From NCBI RefSeq assembly GCF_020085105.1, contig NC_058043.1, positions 19,135,667 through 19,199,666 on the forward strand: DNA of 64,000 bases. Direction: 5' to 3'. How positions within the stretch are numbered: the stretch's first letter is position 1; the number at the start of each line of letters is the position of its first letter. This document shows positions 33,163 through 47,900 of this stretch, piece by piece. The notes beneath the pieces were generated by a model, which saw nothing but the letters and a program-made list of their open reading frames with translations, was not told the origin of the DNA and searched no databases. The translations under genes were made by a program, and so were the position numbers. The stretch comes from Siniperca chuatsi (lineage: Eukaryota > Chordata > Actinopteri > Centrarchiformes > Sinipercidae).

Positions 33163-36100
33163 CTCGATATGTCACAGGTGATGCTCACCCTGCTTATTAG
33201 GATCAGGTTCAGGGCTGGATGGCGAGGGGCCTGGTGGAGTGGGCGAAGCAGTAGGGGGAGGGTGCTGCTTGTCGCCATCTTGGAGACGAGCTATCTTGGA
33301 TGTCTCGATCCCCTTCACCCTCCGAGCATGGCGATTCCCCTTATAGTGGGCCTCTGCCTGGCTCTGGCAGAAGAACAAGACATGACAGAGAAATATGAAG
33401 TCATGAATTTAAATGGGCACGACTGGATTCTTATTTCCATTTTAAACAGAACATTTCATGTTGTTCACCATGTTGGTTATCATTATTCCCTTTTTTCTTG
33501 GTGACCCTCCATGAGCTTCAGTCAGAGAGCCAGTGAGGTCGATGAAGTGAACCCACACTGCCATGTGGAGTGGATTTATTTGAACAGATTCCACTGGACT
33601 CCCCAATGAGCTGTGTGCTGCTGGTAGCACTAGCATTAGAAATGTGACTCATTACTTGTTTTTTCTGGTTACTTATACAGTCGTAAGCATTTAGGTAGCT
33701 ATAGGTGGGCTTGTCAGATGTTCATTACCCAGCAAAAGCAAAAAAGCTTACACTGAACACATTCAAATGTAACACCAGTTAAACCTTTGATATCTCAATA
33801 CATTTCAAAAACAAGTCACACCCATTTGAATCTTCTACCTTCAAAATCTAAATGTCTTCACATGGTATTACCTCTGCTTTGCTGTTAAGAGTAGTGCAGA
33901 GATTTGATTGGTGGTTGGGACCAGAAAGGTGCTGTCTCAAATTCCTGGACCAGTCATTGTGAAAATAAGGGTTTGGACTGGAGAATGAAAGAGTAATTCT
34001 TTCCTTTCCCACAACAACTACTGATGAGATGTCTGTGAACAAACTCCCAAGAGTTAGTGTCCATCAATTGAAGACTGATTGTGATGGGCGGCTTCCAGGT
34101 CTGGATGTGTCATAACGTAGCAGGAACTAAACGACTGAGTGACTGTTTATAACCAAGGGTTCTCCGTGGACTTCCGTTGGTTAATAAATGTTAAAGTAAA
34201 CAAATCCCCATATTTTATGACCCCAAGGATAATACAATAATTACTCACAAATTCTGAATGCACCCTGCATTTTTTATGCGTTATAGTAAATGGCTGTTGA
34301 GCTGATGGTTTACGAATATGATGTGCTGATGAGGCTAGCGGGGGAAGATTAGCCTCTAGAATATTCTCGTCTTCCTTCACTACTGGTGTAATCACTGAAC
34401 TGGCCTGTTGAGCTGATGATGATTATCGAGTGATGGGATTATCTAAAATGGGCTGCAGGGCTGTGGGCGTCCAGTGACAGTTGACAGTCAGCTACTGAGA
34501 GAAAAAAATGGAGCAAATCAAGAAGAGTTTGTGTTCATGAGTGTGTGTTTGCCTGCTTGTCCTTGTGTGATTGCACTTAAGAGGATCAGTTTAAACTCAG
34601 GAAATGGGAAATATGAAGAAGAGTGGGCATTTCAGAAAGTCCTTTAGTGCGGGTGTAAAATTTTGTGTTATAGTTTATCAGAGTTAAGGTTAAGGTAATG
34701 TGAGACTACTTATATGGTAAGGTTATAATCCTTTAGATTATCATGAAATCAAACCCCATTTTTGATACTATTTACGATCAGGGTATGACATAAACAATGG
34801 CCCGGGGCCAGTAAAAGTTTATGCCGGGCAAGTTGATTGACAAATCACTGGTCCGTCCAAGCCTTATGAAAAGATGGTCGTCCTTCTTTAAAAGGACTCG
34901 GCTTGCGGTGCTCAAAGAAAACTATTTTCTTGATAGTTCCTGCATGAAACTGTTCGCAACAAATATATGGATTATCTTGAGTAACCGGGTCATGATTTCT
35001 GAAAAGAGACATTACTTTTGAGTTCCATATAGTTCCATTGTATTCAAAAAATGCAGTCATCTCTACGGCTGATATCTCCAAACTTCGGCAACTCACACCA
35101 AAACAATCTAGATGGATAAATAGCACTACAGGTAAGAGGGAAAATACGTATTTTGGATTTTGGGGTGAACTGTCCCTTTGCTGAGATACTTGTGGCTAGC
35201 TAGCCATATAGCCAGCTGCGTTGAGCTAAACAGCTACAGCAACGTTTTATTTCTCTGATTCACTGGCTTTCTTACTGGTGCTCCCTCTCTCTCACTCTCA
35301 AACAACAGAAACACAAACCAAAGGAAGCTTCTTCGTATCACTATTTTTCAGCATAGACTGCAAGCCAGACACAGACTTTGAAGCTGGGTACACAAAATAA
35401 ACGAAGCGAGGAAACAACTGGGAGAGTATTATAGTTTGGTCCATGAACTCCACCTGGATAGCGCCTGGTTTCAGTGATAATGTCGAGTGCTGTGGGTTTT
35501 TGGCAGGCAAATCTCCCAAGTGGAGACAAAATAAGTCACGATTTTCATAGTTGTCAGTTGTATTCAAACAACATGGACAGCAGTCTAAACAAGCAATTTG
35601 ACTTCCATAGGCTGTGACTGGCATCAGATGATGGTGTTGTTAGCTACTTCCTAAACACACAAAGAGAGCCTGGAAGGGTGCATTTGATTTATTGTTCCCA
35701 TCCTTGCCAAATTTGTGGACAGCCTCACTATTCAAGATGTCCTTTGCATTAGGCAAGGACAGATAACAACAACAACAATAACAACAATAATAATACTGTC
35801 ATCCCTACAATGTACTGTACTGTACTGTACTTTTTGACTGGATTAAAATGTAAATATTTACCTAATGTCTTATTATGTAAGGGAATGATTGAAATGTCCT
35901 TTTATGGTAAGTGTTGCAATATAGGGCCCCTAAAATTATTAAGTGATGGAGAAAAAAAAGAGTTATTTTCATTTTTTGGCTGCCGGGCCAGTGAAAATAT
36001 ACAAGGGGCCAGTAAAACTCTGATATACTGACCAAGTGGGGCCAGTGGGGAAAATATGTTACGTTGGACACTGATGGTTGGCATTTTTTCAGCAATATCC

Positions 36101-39100
36101 ATTCAATGTATATCCATTCTATAATTACATCACTGTTAGTGCCGGAGTCTGCCGTTCCCACGTTGGTTTCAATTTGCACAAGGGATTTAAATGAAACAAT
36201 GCAAATGTAATCCAGTGTTATTATTTTTCATTTTATCTCGTTGATAACAGCCTCACTGTTTACTGTTGATTTTCCTACAGCCATGTCAGCACTGTATTAA
36301 GGTGCCTCTAAGACAAACTGAACATTTCCCACAGCTTCACATTAAAAAGCATTCAACTGGTGAAACACAGGGTGGCTTTTATTGTGAACCAGTCACAGGA
36401 AACGCAATGTATTTGTTAGAGTTTAGCACTGAGAGTGATCGTTAAGCAAAAAAATGCATCCACAAAAATAGAAGCTTTCTGCAATATCTGCACATAGCAA
36501 CTACAACATGATTATGGTTAGGGAGAGGTCTTTGTTATGGCAAATAAGCTATGGTTAAGACATGGTTAGGATTAGGCAACTAAAAGACAGAGTTACTGTT
36601 TGGGAAATATTGTGGTTATGGTTATGTGTGTGCCTGGCGCTAACTTCGTTGTTCTGCAAGTCTGTCATGCTACACCCTATATACCATCCCAACCTTCACG
36701 CCCTTACTTTCCGCCTTACTACACAAAGGACTCACTGTCTCCTGCACTGGCACTTAACAATGACATTGGACGTAAATCGTGAGGTGCAGAAACATCCAAT
36801 ATGGAAATAATTCCTAGAGCTAATGGGCTTGGAAATCAGTGCTACCCTGCAAGACCAGATATACATGTGCATGTCAGCATCAAATGAAATCAAAGGAAAG
36901 AGTGAGGTGTTAGAGCACAAATATAGTTCCTGTAAGTTCCTCGCTAATACAGTAATACAAGATTGTGTGTGTGACTGTATGTGAGGCCTGCTGGGATTAG
37001 ATAGGTTTCTTTATGTCAATAACGCATAAGGCCCGTGCCAGGTACATGTCGGGGGCTCTGCGGGGTGGGACGCTTCACTGAGGCAAATAGACCACTGGGA
37101 CGTGTCCGGAATGCCTCTGTAAGCCTGAGGTATTAACTACAAATGATAGTTACCCATATAGCCCTCATCCTGATTGGTGATGACAGAAAGGCAGATATAG
37201 CTCTGCCTGTGTAACCCAACTCCTCTGACTGCTGCTGCCAAAGCCCTGCAATCAGACAAGGAGATGAAGTCCTATAAGTTCCCCAACAAATGACAGCAGA
37301 ACGCTCGAAAGGTAGAAATACTTAATGCTGCTTCTTCTCTTTGCAGTTCGCACTTTGTGCTGCTGTCCTTTTTATTTTCCTCTCCCTTTCTGCAACTCCC
37401 ATTTGTTTTCTTTCTGCTTGGGCTTTGATACTTTGACTCTCCCTGTGACCTTCAGTGTCAGGTCTTAAGCAATCAATGAAGGTGTGCCATCAATTCAAGT
37501 GTAAAAAGCTTGACTGCCTCGTAGGTGGGGGTAGGATGCAACAGAGACAATAGGACGTAAAAGAGATTAAGGCATCTGATCTTTGGAGTTAAGAGGAAAA
37601 GTAAATAATGATAAAATATAAATGATGTTCGGCATAGTAGGTGAAATGGACTGAGAGAAGCTACGAAAGAGCCTATAGAAAGGGGGATTAAGATGAATGA
37701 GGAAGCAGTGATGGGATTTAAGAGGGAGAAAATGAGAGCAAGTGAATGTCCCTGAAATCCTTTTTCTCTCTAAGCAGGATGTGCTTTGATGTTTTATCTA
37801 TAAAGCGACAAAGGCAGAGAAAGCAGAGAGAGCAGCCAAATCTACTGTACGGGGTACTGGCAACAGGAAGAGGGGGTAGGAAGAAGCTGGAGAGGTGGAG
37901 AGGGGACAGATGATACAGGAAGAAGCAGAAACATGAAAACTGATGAGGAAAATGGTGAGCATCTAACTTGCCGAGCAGACAGGAGATATGAATGAAACAA
38001 GGTTTGGTGTGGGCCTGAGAAGAACAAGAAGAGAGATAAAGACAGAGAGAGGGGTGTCCAGTATGGCACTGCAGTAGTGACGATGGCTAATGCAGCATGG
38101 TGTGACGTCAGCCTTGCAGCAGAGCTGAGCTAAACACTGGCAGGCTAATCTGTCCTCTGTGGCCTGAAATGAATTGCAATGTTATAATTACAACATGTGT
38201 GGCAACGGTGTAGTAGCAGTGAGAAGCACCTACTTCTGAGTGGCCACTATCAATCAATCTGCCTCTTTCATTTTGTGTAAGTACTCAAACTCGCATTTAA
38301 CACTAGTCTCCCTCATGACATAAACATGAAAGAAACTGTCGGTATTATTAATGTACTTTGGTGCCTTATGACCCGAAGAAGACTTGATTGAAAAATAATG
38401 AGAGTTTGTCTGCCTTTGAGCTGCAGCTCAGCCCAGACAGCATGAGTAAGCCAAGTACTGTGCTGTAAGCAGAGTATTCCTTCATTATTAAAGAATGTCC
38501 ACCGTGCTATAAGCTCTGAGTCTCTCAGGTTACTGTGGAAAATGCTGTAGAGCTGCAGCAGAGCAGATGCACACCGTGGCTCACGCGCACAACAGCAGGC
38601 AGAACAAACAGGTGGCTCAGTATTAGAGTTCTCACTGCGTAACACATGTGTAACAACAGTTACAGAAACACGCACATCCATTTTCATACATGCGCATTCA
38701 TATTTACATACATAGAGTATGTAAATATGAACATGCTGTAGTAAATAAAAGCGCCCCCCACTCATTCTCTGTATCCCACGCTCATGTAGACCATGTGAGA
38801 ACACGAGGTCTGAGCAGGGGAGATATAATTAAGTGGCCCCTCACAGAGAGAACAGGGCAGTGTTACACAAGTTTCAGATGACTCCCTCCCTGCCTGTGTC
38901 CTTTACACACCACTGCATTTAGAGTACAAGTATTTAGCACTTCATCACCGGAATGCATTTATATTTTTAGATAGGCTTGTATGTCGGCTTTTGTTTGAGT
39001 TTTACTCATGTTTATGTTAGAGGTTACAGTGTGGGTCATAAACACTGGGATTTTTCCATCCATAAAAGCCCTTTCAATATTGTTGAATACACATCACTCA

Positions 39101-42100
39101 AATTCAAGATGTTTAGTTGCACTGTGTACCAAATTCATCTCAGGAAATGTGTCTTTTTTTTTACTGCTAATAGTTAAAGGACCTAGAGAGAGGTCACACG
39201 TAGTTTTCTGTAGATAAATGTACAGAGGCAGCATGCTCAGAAATGTTGTGGCCCACCAGGAAATGTGCTGTCTAATTTCTTAATTGTCCATGCAAAGAAA
39301 AGAAAATATCAAAATATTTCCACTGTACACATGTACTTACAAACATATACACGCTGTAAAAGGCCCAGTACTAGACTTTTAACACATCAATTATGCCATC
39401 CAGTAGCTTGGTTTTGGATGTACACATTATGAGTTATTTGCTTTTCAACTTTCAATTAACACCACTGCCTCTTTTAATGGGGACACTCAAATCATACCTC
39501 TAAAGTTTCATCACTTCTGGCCTCTTTTATTGCAGTCCATCTGCCTCATGTTGGCATAGTGCCCACTGTCAAGAGTGAAATGCAGAAAATATGCTTGATC
39601 AGCTTTAAGGTAGCTTTGAGGACAAGCCAGTGGCTGTGGTTCACCCTCACACGTCTCCACCATTAAAACCTCATCAGAGTGGACTCAAACACCCCTCGTT
39701 ATACTCAACAAAATCTCTACACACAAACTAAAAAGAAAGGTTCTGCAAATGTTCTGAAACTTTCTTGCTGTCTTTATATTTGCTTTTCTGACACAACATT
39801 CTTTTAAGACTTTGTTACTAGAGTGCAATTTTTTTTCTATTTTATTTATATAGCACCAAATCATAACAGAGGTTATTTCAGGGCACTTTTCATGTAGAGC
39901 AGCAACACCAAAAATTATACTGGACAGTCATAAAATAGATTAAGCAAGCAGGGTTTTTCTCTGTCCCCCATCCACCCCCCAGCCCACTCTCCATCCTAGA
40001 CAGGCTAAAATTGGAGCTGAGAAACTGTGAACCAAGTTCTCACCTGCTCCAGCTGTACAGTTAATCACCTACTAACTTTGGGTCCAGCCAACTAACTTTT
40101 TAGGTCATGATTTAATGTGTCTAAAGTACAGGTGCAGGGCTCTGGGAGAGTTTGACTGTTTATTGAAAAAGGAGCAACTGTAAAACTGTGAAATCATTGA
40201 TTCAGTCCAATAATATTTGCCAATTCTAGAAGAGGCTTATGATTAAATAATTTTATCCCATTCATGTTTGCGGGAAGCCAACAGGAAGTCAACCGGCTTG
40301 ACCAACAGGAAGACTCGCACGCACAAGCTCTCAACTGAACCAACAAGAGAAGGACACATGCTCTATGGGCTGAAAAACACAGAAGCGTGAGGAAGCCTGG
40401 GATGTGAACTACCTTTTTTCAATGTAACCTGTATCCCCACAAAGTTAATTGTTAGTTAATGATGTGCTAGCTTACTACTGACAGTACTACTGTCAGTAGT
40501 AAGCTAATTAGCTGGGCATACTAATATTTGACACACTGTAATCCATTTCTTACACTTTTGCTTTTGTATTTTTGGTTTTGGAACAGGCTTAAAATGTGCA
40601 CACCACTTCGGCATTTTTAGAAATCAAAGCTTGACAGGCCTGCTGTGCCTAGTTACAGCTGCCAAGCTATGATTGGACAATCGGTGTTTGGGTTAAGGGC
40701 TTAGCTAACAGTGAATTTGTATGATATTGTCTATAGAAGCAAACCCTTTATTTGTACTATTTAAGGTTTCATACCTCTGAGTTGAAGCGTATTTGACAGA
40801 CATTGCAGGAGATGATTGGACGCTTTGTCTTCACCATAGGTGGCCCGAAGGTGTGTGTCATCACAGCCTTCTGAACAGGGTCCATCTGAGGAGAGACAAC
40901 CCATAGGTCACATCGAAGATTCAGCAACACAGGAGGAACTCAGAGGGCAGCGTTTCAGTGTTTCTCCAGTGAATGTGGATGAGAGAGAAAGGTGTTAAAG
41001 AAAGTGTAGGTGAATGACAGGGGAGAAAGCTGGGAGATAAAAAAGAGCGAAGAAGAGTGAATTGAAGAGGGAGCAGTGATTGATGTGGACAGGAGGGTGT
41101 GTGTTTTCTCAGCAGCAGCTGGTGCCGCTGTCTGTGCCTGAGTTCTTGGGTGCCGTTCAAACGCTTTAATTTGTGCTGGGGTTAGAAGCGCCTAATTACA
41201 GACTCCCCATCTCCCAAAATGTGTACTTTGTTTTTGTGTTACAAAACCTCTGCTTTTTGATAAGATTCAGCCTTACTTTTGCTGTATGGACATTAAGTGC
41301 TTGTAGGGTGAAAAGCAATCAGTACACTGAGTACTAAAAATACAGAAGTATATTAAAATGGTAAAACAATGAAATTAACCAAATGAAATATAGACAAGCT
41401 TTGGTTTATATAAAAATATGCTGTTGGTAATTAAAACAATAACTGAGGATTGGATTTCTAACATTTATGGATTGACTTAAGTTTGAATACATATACAATA
41501 AACAGTGGGTAAACATATGTATTTAATAGAGGTATAATTTTGTCATTAGAAATATGCAGCTCAACGTTTATCCTATTAGGTGAATCACATAATAGGATTA
41601 AAACAATTAATTAAAACAATTAAGAAGTAAAATCAGAACGATTAGTACGATTAAAAAAGCAACAGTAAAACAATAAAATATACAGACAGGTGACAGATTA
41701 AAGGAAAAACCAACATGAAGTGTCTTAGTAAGGTGTTGGACCACCATGTACCGCCAGAACAGCTTCAATGCGCCTTGGCATTGATGCTACAAGTCTCTGA
41801 ACTCCACTGGAGGGATGAAACACCTTCTTCCAAAAGATATTCCCTCATTTGGTGTTTTGATGATGATGGTGGAGAACGCTATCTAACACGTCGGTCCAAA
41901 ATATCCCATAGATGTTCAGTTGGGTTGAGATCTGGTGTCTGCGAAGGCCATAGCATATGACTCACATCATTTTCATACTAATCAAACCATTCAGTGAGCC
42001 CTCGTGCCCTATGGATGGGGGCATTGTCATCCTGGAAGAGACCACTCCCATCAGGATAGAAATGTTTCATTATAGGATAAAGCTGATCACTCAGAACAAC

Positions 42101-44935
42101 TTTGTATTGATTTGCAGTGACCATTCCCTCCAAAGGGAACAAGTGGACCCAAACCATGGCAGCAAAATGCCCCCCACAGCAGAGCCACCGGATCCCCTCA
42201 AGCATTCAGGCCTGTGCTGTTATCTTGGTGTACGTCACACATGCACTCGCCTCACTCACCTGCATGCACTCACCTTGTTGAGAATATGGTGAAGAATGGC
42301 TCATCTGACCATATCACTTTTTTCACATCTCTGTAGACCAATGTCTAATGGTTTTTGCACCACTGAACTCTGAAATGTGCATTCATCTTTGTAATGAATG
42401 GTTTACGCACTGCAACCCTACTATAATATCCCTCTCGATGTAATTGTCAACGGACTGTTCCTGCTGACAGTCTGATCACATTCTGCATTGACATTATTAG
42501 TCACTTGAGGAAGAGTTGCTCTTCTGTTCCTTACATATCGCACTAATGCACGAGCATCACGGTCATCACATGTGTGCCGCCGACCACAGTTTTCCCATAG
42601 ATCTAAATGCAGATGTCACTTTCGTCACTGTTCCTATTGAAACTCTAGCCAGTGGAGCAGTCTTTGTGACTGAAGCTCCTGCCATCCGTGCACATTTATT
42701 CAGGTTTTTCCTTTAAGTTGTCACTCGTCTGTATATATATACTGTATATGTATATGGTATGTATATATATAAAATATTATGGGAAAACCAGAGTGTGTCA
42801 ATGTCAAGGTCATGGACATATCTTGAATATCTTAAATTAAATGCCAAATCGAAAAAATTGGCCTAGAAATACCAACCAAGCTTGTCATTCTCAGATCAAG
42901 TACAGATATATGCCACGTCATTCTCTTATGAATTGTTTACTGCCTCGTTTTTAGACGACTCGAATGGACTTGTGTGAGCTCTCTGACACACTGGCAGGGT
43001 TCAACAACCACAGCACTGGGTGTTGCCCTCATTAAGCAGCCAAAAGTACGCTGTGGTTTTACTCAGCCTCTCATCTCCTGCTCAGACTGTGAACGTTTGC
43101 TGCCAAATGAGAGACTGTTTACACTCTCAAGCTCCAGGCACCAGGGGAAATAGTATAATTGGTCTGAAAACTAGAAATATTTATAGACTTTAGCCAGTTT
43201 TTTTGTTTGCTTTTTTTTTTGCTCCTGTCTCTAATCTCATGTCTCCGATTCACCTCTCTCTTGTTTGTGTTTTTCATGTGGAGACCTGTAACACCTCTAG
43301 ACTTGTTTGTTTACATCTGTACATTTGTCTTTGTGCCAACATTGTGTGTGTGGGTGATTGCATGACAGCTTGTGTGTTGTGAATGTGTGTATGTATCTGA
43401 ATGCATTAATGTCTGTCAATGTGTGTGTCCAACAAGGTAGATAAAAACCTTGTTGGACCACTGTCCTGTCTCTCTTATTGGTGGCTGTTGTTCACCATGT
43501 TGATCTCCCATCACTGTTTGTCTTTTACCACCTGTTCTCATGAGTATCTCTTACTATACATCTGTCCGTACTGTTATAACCTCATTAACCTATTAGTCCA
43601 CTTTCTGTCTCCTCTTTCACTCTCTCCTCCCTCAAACAGTGGAGCTTTTGCTGCACCAGAAATTTACACTGTGTGTTATAAGTACATCTGAATGTATAGT
43701 TTATTTGCAGCTCCATTCTTAAATAGCCAATCTCTAATACACTGTAAGGTCTGCTTGGTCCAAGATCATCCCACATTTTTGCCTTTATTTCACATTTTGG
43801 AAGTTTTAATCCTTACAATTTCAGTCTTGGATGATTTGACGATACCCGCGGTTAAAGGTGGTAACAACAAATGAGTTTTAGTGCTACGGGTCCCATCGTT
43901 CTCTTTGAAATGGCACCTTATTGGCCACTGGGGGCAGCAAACACATCTTGAGAAACTATTCTGTCAGAGATGCAACACAGGAAGAGCAACTCATTTATCT
44001 GCACTTAAACTGTAGGCTGAGAGGGTCCATCGCTTCAAGTTGTTTAATAAATAAGGCTAAAGATGACAGTTAGCCTGGTTCCAGATCTCTAAATCTGGTG
44101 TTGTGCTCTTTGACGGCTGTTTGCCCAGGTAGAGAAACAACAGAGCCAATGGGTATGCTGTTTGAAAGATGGATAGTAACAATGAACTGCTTTATAGAGC
44201 ACATACAGAATACAGATATATTGAATGGGTATTACTGGAGAAAAATGACGATAAATAGTTTCAAAATGGGCTTTTTATAATGACAATCTTAAGAATTCTG
44301 ACTTCCACTAAATAACATGTACATTAAACTAATGTAGGCTAATAACATGTACATTAAACTTTAGCCTTACAGAAAAGTTATTTTCCTCTGGAGTGTTACA
44401 AATCAAGAGTGACAGAGGCTCATTCTCTCCCTCTGCGCACACCATGCCTCATTGTGCAGCTTATGTCTCAATGCAGGTGAGATCTACAGTGTACTCATGA
44501 GAATCTTAAGTGTCTGGAAATGACCTGTAATCCTGGTGAGTCAGACCTGATACGAGCTCTCTAGATAACTCACAGAGCTCCACACTCACAAAAAAGGTTT
44601 CTACCCAAACTGGAACATGACTGTGCTTGAAACAATAAACACAATAGAGTGTTTTTGTCAGTTTGCCCTTCTTTGTGTCCTTTCAGTCCCTGCTGCCTCT
44701 AAAGACGAGCGGGCTGATCAGGCTCTGAATAAAGGCTCGTACTGAGCTGCAGCCTTCTATCACTGGATGACAGCAGTGTTGTACACTTGTTTAGATTTTA
44801 CTGTGCGGACAGAGAGTGATTTGGATTAAGGTGCTCTGGCATGAGTGTCCACACTCAATGTACTCGCTGAAGCAGGATGAATCATTAACCTGCGGAAGGG
44901 TCATTTTGCCTGAGTGCATGAAGATGAGCTTGACG

Positions 44936-44972
<37 letters not shown>

Positions 44973-47900
44973 TGCACGTGCATTGTACTGTTTGTCGCCA
45001 CGCTGACCTTCACATGAAACCCAATCTGGAAATGAGAAGGAGCCACAGAAAATGCTGACTGTAGAAAACCCAGCCTGTGCCTCTTATACAATTGATTAGC
45101 TGTAACTCATTTTATTGCAGTAAAACACTCGCCTGGGAATTTTCTCAATTATGCTGAAACTCACTCTGCTGAATAAAAAGTAAACAGCTGTCACCTTATC
45201 ATTTTAGATTATACAGGATAAATCCTCAGCACTTTATCACTTATCTTCACTCTGGAGGCAACGCTCCAAAACCACAACTGAACACCAGCTTCTGTTAAGT
45301 GAAACAAGATGATAAGGAGTCCCAGGCACTGTGTGTGCATGCATGTGTATTCATGCCTGTGTGCAGGTATGCCTGTGAGCACTCACTGTATTAAAGTTGT
45401 GGAAGAGGCCGATATTGGCTGGGTGAGGCGACTCCAGGGGGAACTGGAATAAGGGCTTCATGTCCAGTGGGGCTTGGATGACAGGTGGGCTCCTGAGGAA
45501 GGCAGGGACCGGCCCCGGTCGGTTTACACTTCCTGTGGTAGATGCACAAGCAGGGAAATCAGAGATTAAAACAATTTAAAAAGCATAAAGGATAATGTAG
45601 AGAATCACATATTGAAATCATTGCACAAGGTTTGTTAATGATAAGGTGAAGACAACTACGACATTTGATTAAATATTTTCTTGAAGGAATAGTCAGACAT
45701 TTTGGGAAATACACTTACAAGCCTTTGTGCTGAGAGTTAGATGAGAAGAGTGATACAGCTCTCGTGTAAATATGAAGCTTCTGCACGCAGCTGGTTAGCT
45801 TAGCTAACACAAAAACTGGAAACAGCTAATCTGGACCTGTCCAAAATCCGCCTACCAGCAGTTATAAATTAGGTCACTAATTAACACATTATATCTCGCG
45901 TGTTTAATCCATACAAAAACCGAAGTGTAAAAACGTCAGGTTGTCGTTTTACAGGGGGTTTTGTGCAGGACTATTTCTTGGCCGGGAGCCGTAACAGCGC
46001 AGTCCAGCACATTACCCCCCTTAAAACCACGTGTTATTTTTGCACTTTGGTTTTTGAACAGATTAAACAAATGAGAAATAACATGTTAATTAGTGAGTTT
46101 TACAGGTGACGGTAGGTGGATTTTGTTACCTTTGGACCTTAGCCAGGCTAGCTGTTTCCCCCGATTCGAGTCTTTGCGTTAAGCTAAGCTACCCGGCTGC
46201 TGACTATAGCTTCATAATTACCGACGTGAGAGTGGTATCAATCTTCTAATCTTACTCTCGGCAAGAAAGCAAATAATTTCCCAAAATGTCACCCTATTTC
46301 TTTAAAGCTAAGTATCATATCTTATTCATATCTTAATTTTTTTTTCCTTCTCTGGTTAAATAAATCTAATACTCCACATTGTCTAAATCTAAACCCTCAC
46401 CTTCTGCGTCATTTTCCCATATTGAGCCCCACCACCCACACGTCTCCTCTCTCTGCTTCTCTTGCTCACTTTTCTCTCAGTAGTAGCTCAGCAGCGGTGA
46501 ATGCCTGCACTTGAGGAGTGTTCTGTGATGGGCAGGAGGGCTAAGCTCCTTAAGCCTCGCAGCTGGGGTGCTGCAGATATCCGCCTTTTCTCCATTTCTT
46601 CCTCTGTCTCTCTCTCACCAAGCACAGTTTTCTATCCCTTATTCTGTCTGCCTGCCTCTGTGTCCCTCATCTGTACTTTTCCTCACTCCAGCACCAGTCC
46701 TTCTAGCTGTTTTGTTCCTCCTTCTCCTCATCCTCTTTCTGTTTTGCTCTCTCCTTTCCACTTGTGCTTCCCGTAGTTATTCTTCTCTTTAGTGTAAAAC
46801 CAGCAGGGTACTTCAGGCCCAATCTGGCCATGCAGAGAGAATTTGTATAATCATCATCCTTTATTGCCACCGCTTTGTGATGACTACTTAACGATTTTGT
46901 TACACTTGAAAAGAAAAACTGGTCACTTGTCAAAATGAGGGGAAGAAAAGGCTATTTTGGTAACAGCAGAGGAGGCTCCTTTCACTGACAGCAGGGGAGA
47001 CGTAAAGAATGTGCTGTCAGGATCAGAAATAGATGGAGAGGAAAGTCTCTCCTTCTGGCATTGCTCTTTAGACCTTTGCAGTCCTTGGGAGGCTGTGGCA
47101 GCTGAAGCTCAGCTGTAGCTATTGTCATTTGTGTGTGGCTGCTTTCACATATGCTGCATGAGAAGGAAGGGAAATAAGATATAAAACTGGAGGTCACAGT
47201 TTAAATGTCCTTCAGACACGCCATGAATCCCACAGCTCACATGACAGCCGTTATCACCTCTCCAAACCAACCACAGCAAGATTTGTGCAGAGTGAAAAAA
47301 CGGCGATAATAACACATCTTATTTCACACCAACATGCAAACATGTAGGAATAAGTGAACGCTCAACACCGGATATCATGACGGAATGAGTGTAAGCAATA
47401 GCAAGATAAAGATACATTTTGGTTCAAAAAAAGCAATCTGGGACTATTCTTATATGATCATAGAAAGTTTGATGTATTTTTATTTTATTATATATGTTTA
47501 AAAATTTAAATATTAAATGATAAGGATGATGATATTTTTGTTGTTTCATGGGATTTGAAGACAAAATCCCATGAAAAGACCCATGCTTACAACATGTTAG
47601 TCCAGCTGTTAATACTTTATGGCTCCCCCAACCAGTCTGTGGATCTCAGCCCCAAGCCCATTTGTTCCTACTGAAGATGCAAATCTTTAAAAACGGGTCA
47701 CAGATATATACTTTCATTTTTAAAATATGCTAGTTTGTAGAAGACATTATCAAACAGGAGTAAATAGTGCATTTGTTCGGGACTATTTTAAGCCGCGGAT
47801 TAATACACATTTGGTGAACTAGTGAGTGTATACAAAATGGTGTTGGCTCAAAATAAAGTGCCCATGTTCATGGTGGTAAAGGAACATGCCACTCAGTGCA

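Noticed and set aside
35298-35624. 108-codon minus-strand ORF in a znf385a intron
   Set aside because: No domain, no splice-site support, and it lies beside repeat sequence; a chance or repeat-derived frame is more likely.
35812-35832. CRISPR-like short repeat (TGTAC)n
   Set aside because: Simple tandem repeat without spacers in a vertebrate genome.
38313-38804. 163-codon minus-strand ORF
   Set aside because: Low-complexity and without recognisable domain, inside the znf385a intron; composition is like non-coding DNA.
41715-42292. Plus-strand ORFs of 81 and 111 codons
   Set aside because: They are the reverse strand of a decayed Tc1 transposase.
44311-44360. 20-bp direct repeat as a target-site duplication
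   Set aside because: Only 10 bases separate the copies, so no inserted element exists; a small tandem duplication is enough.
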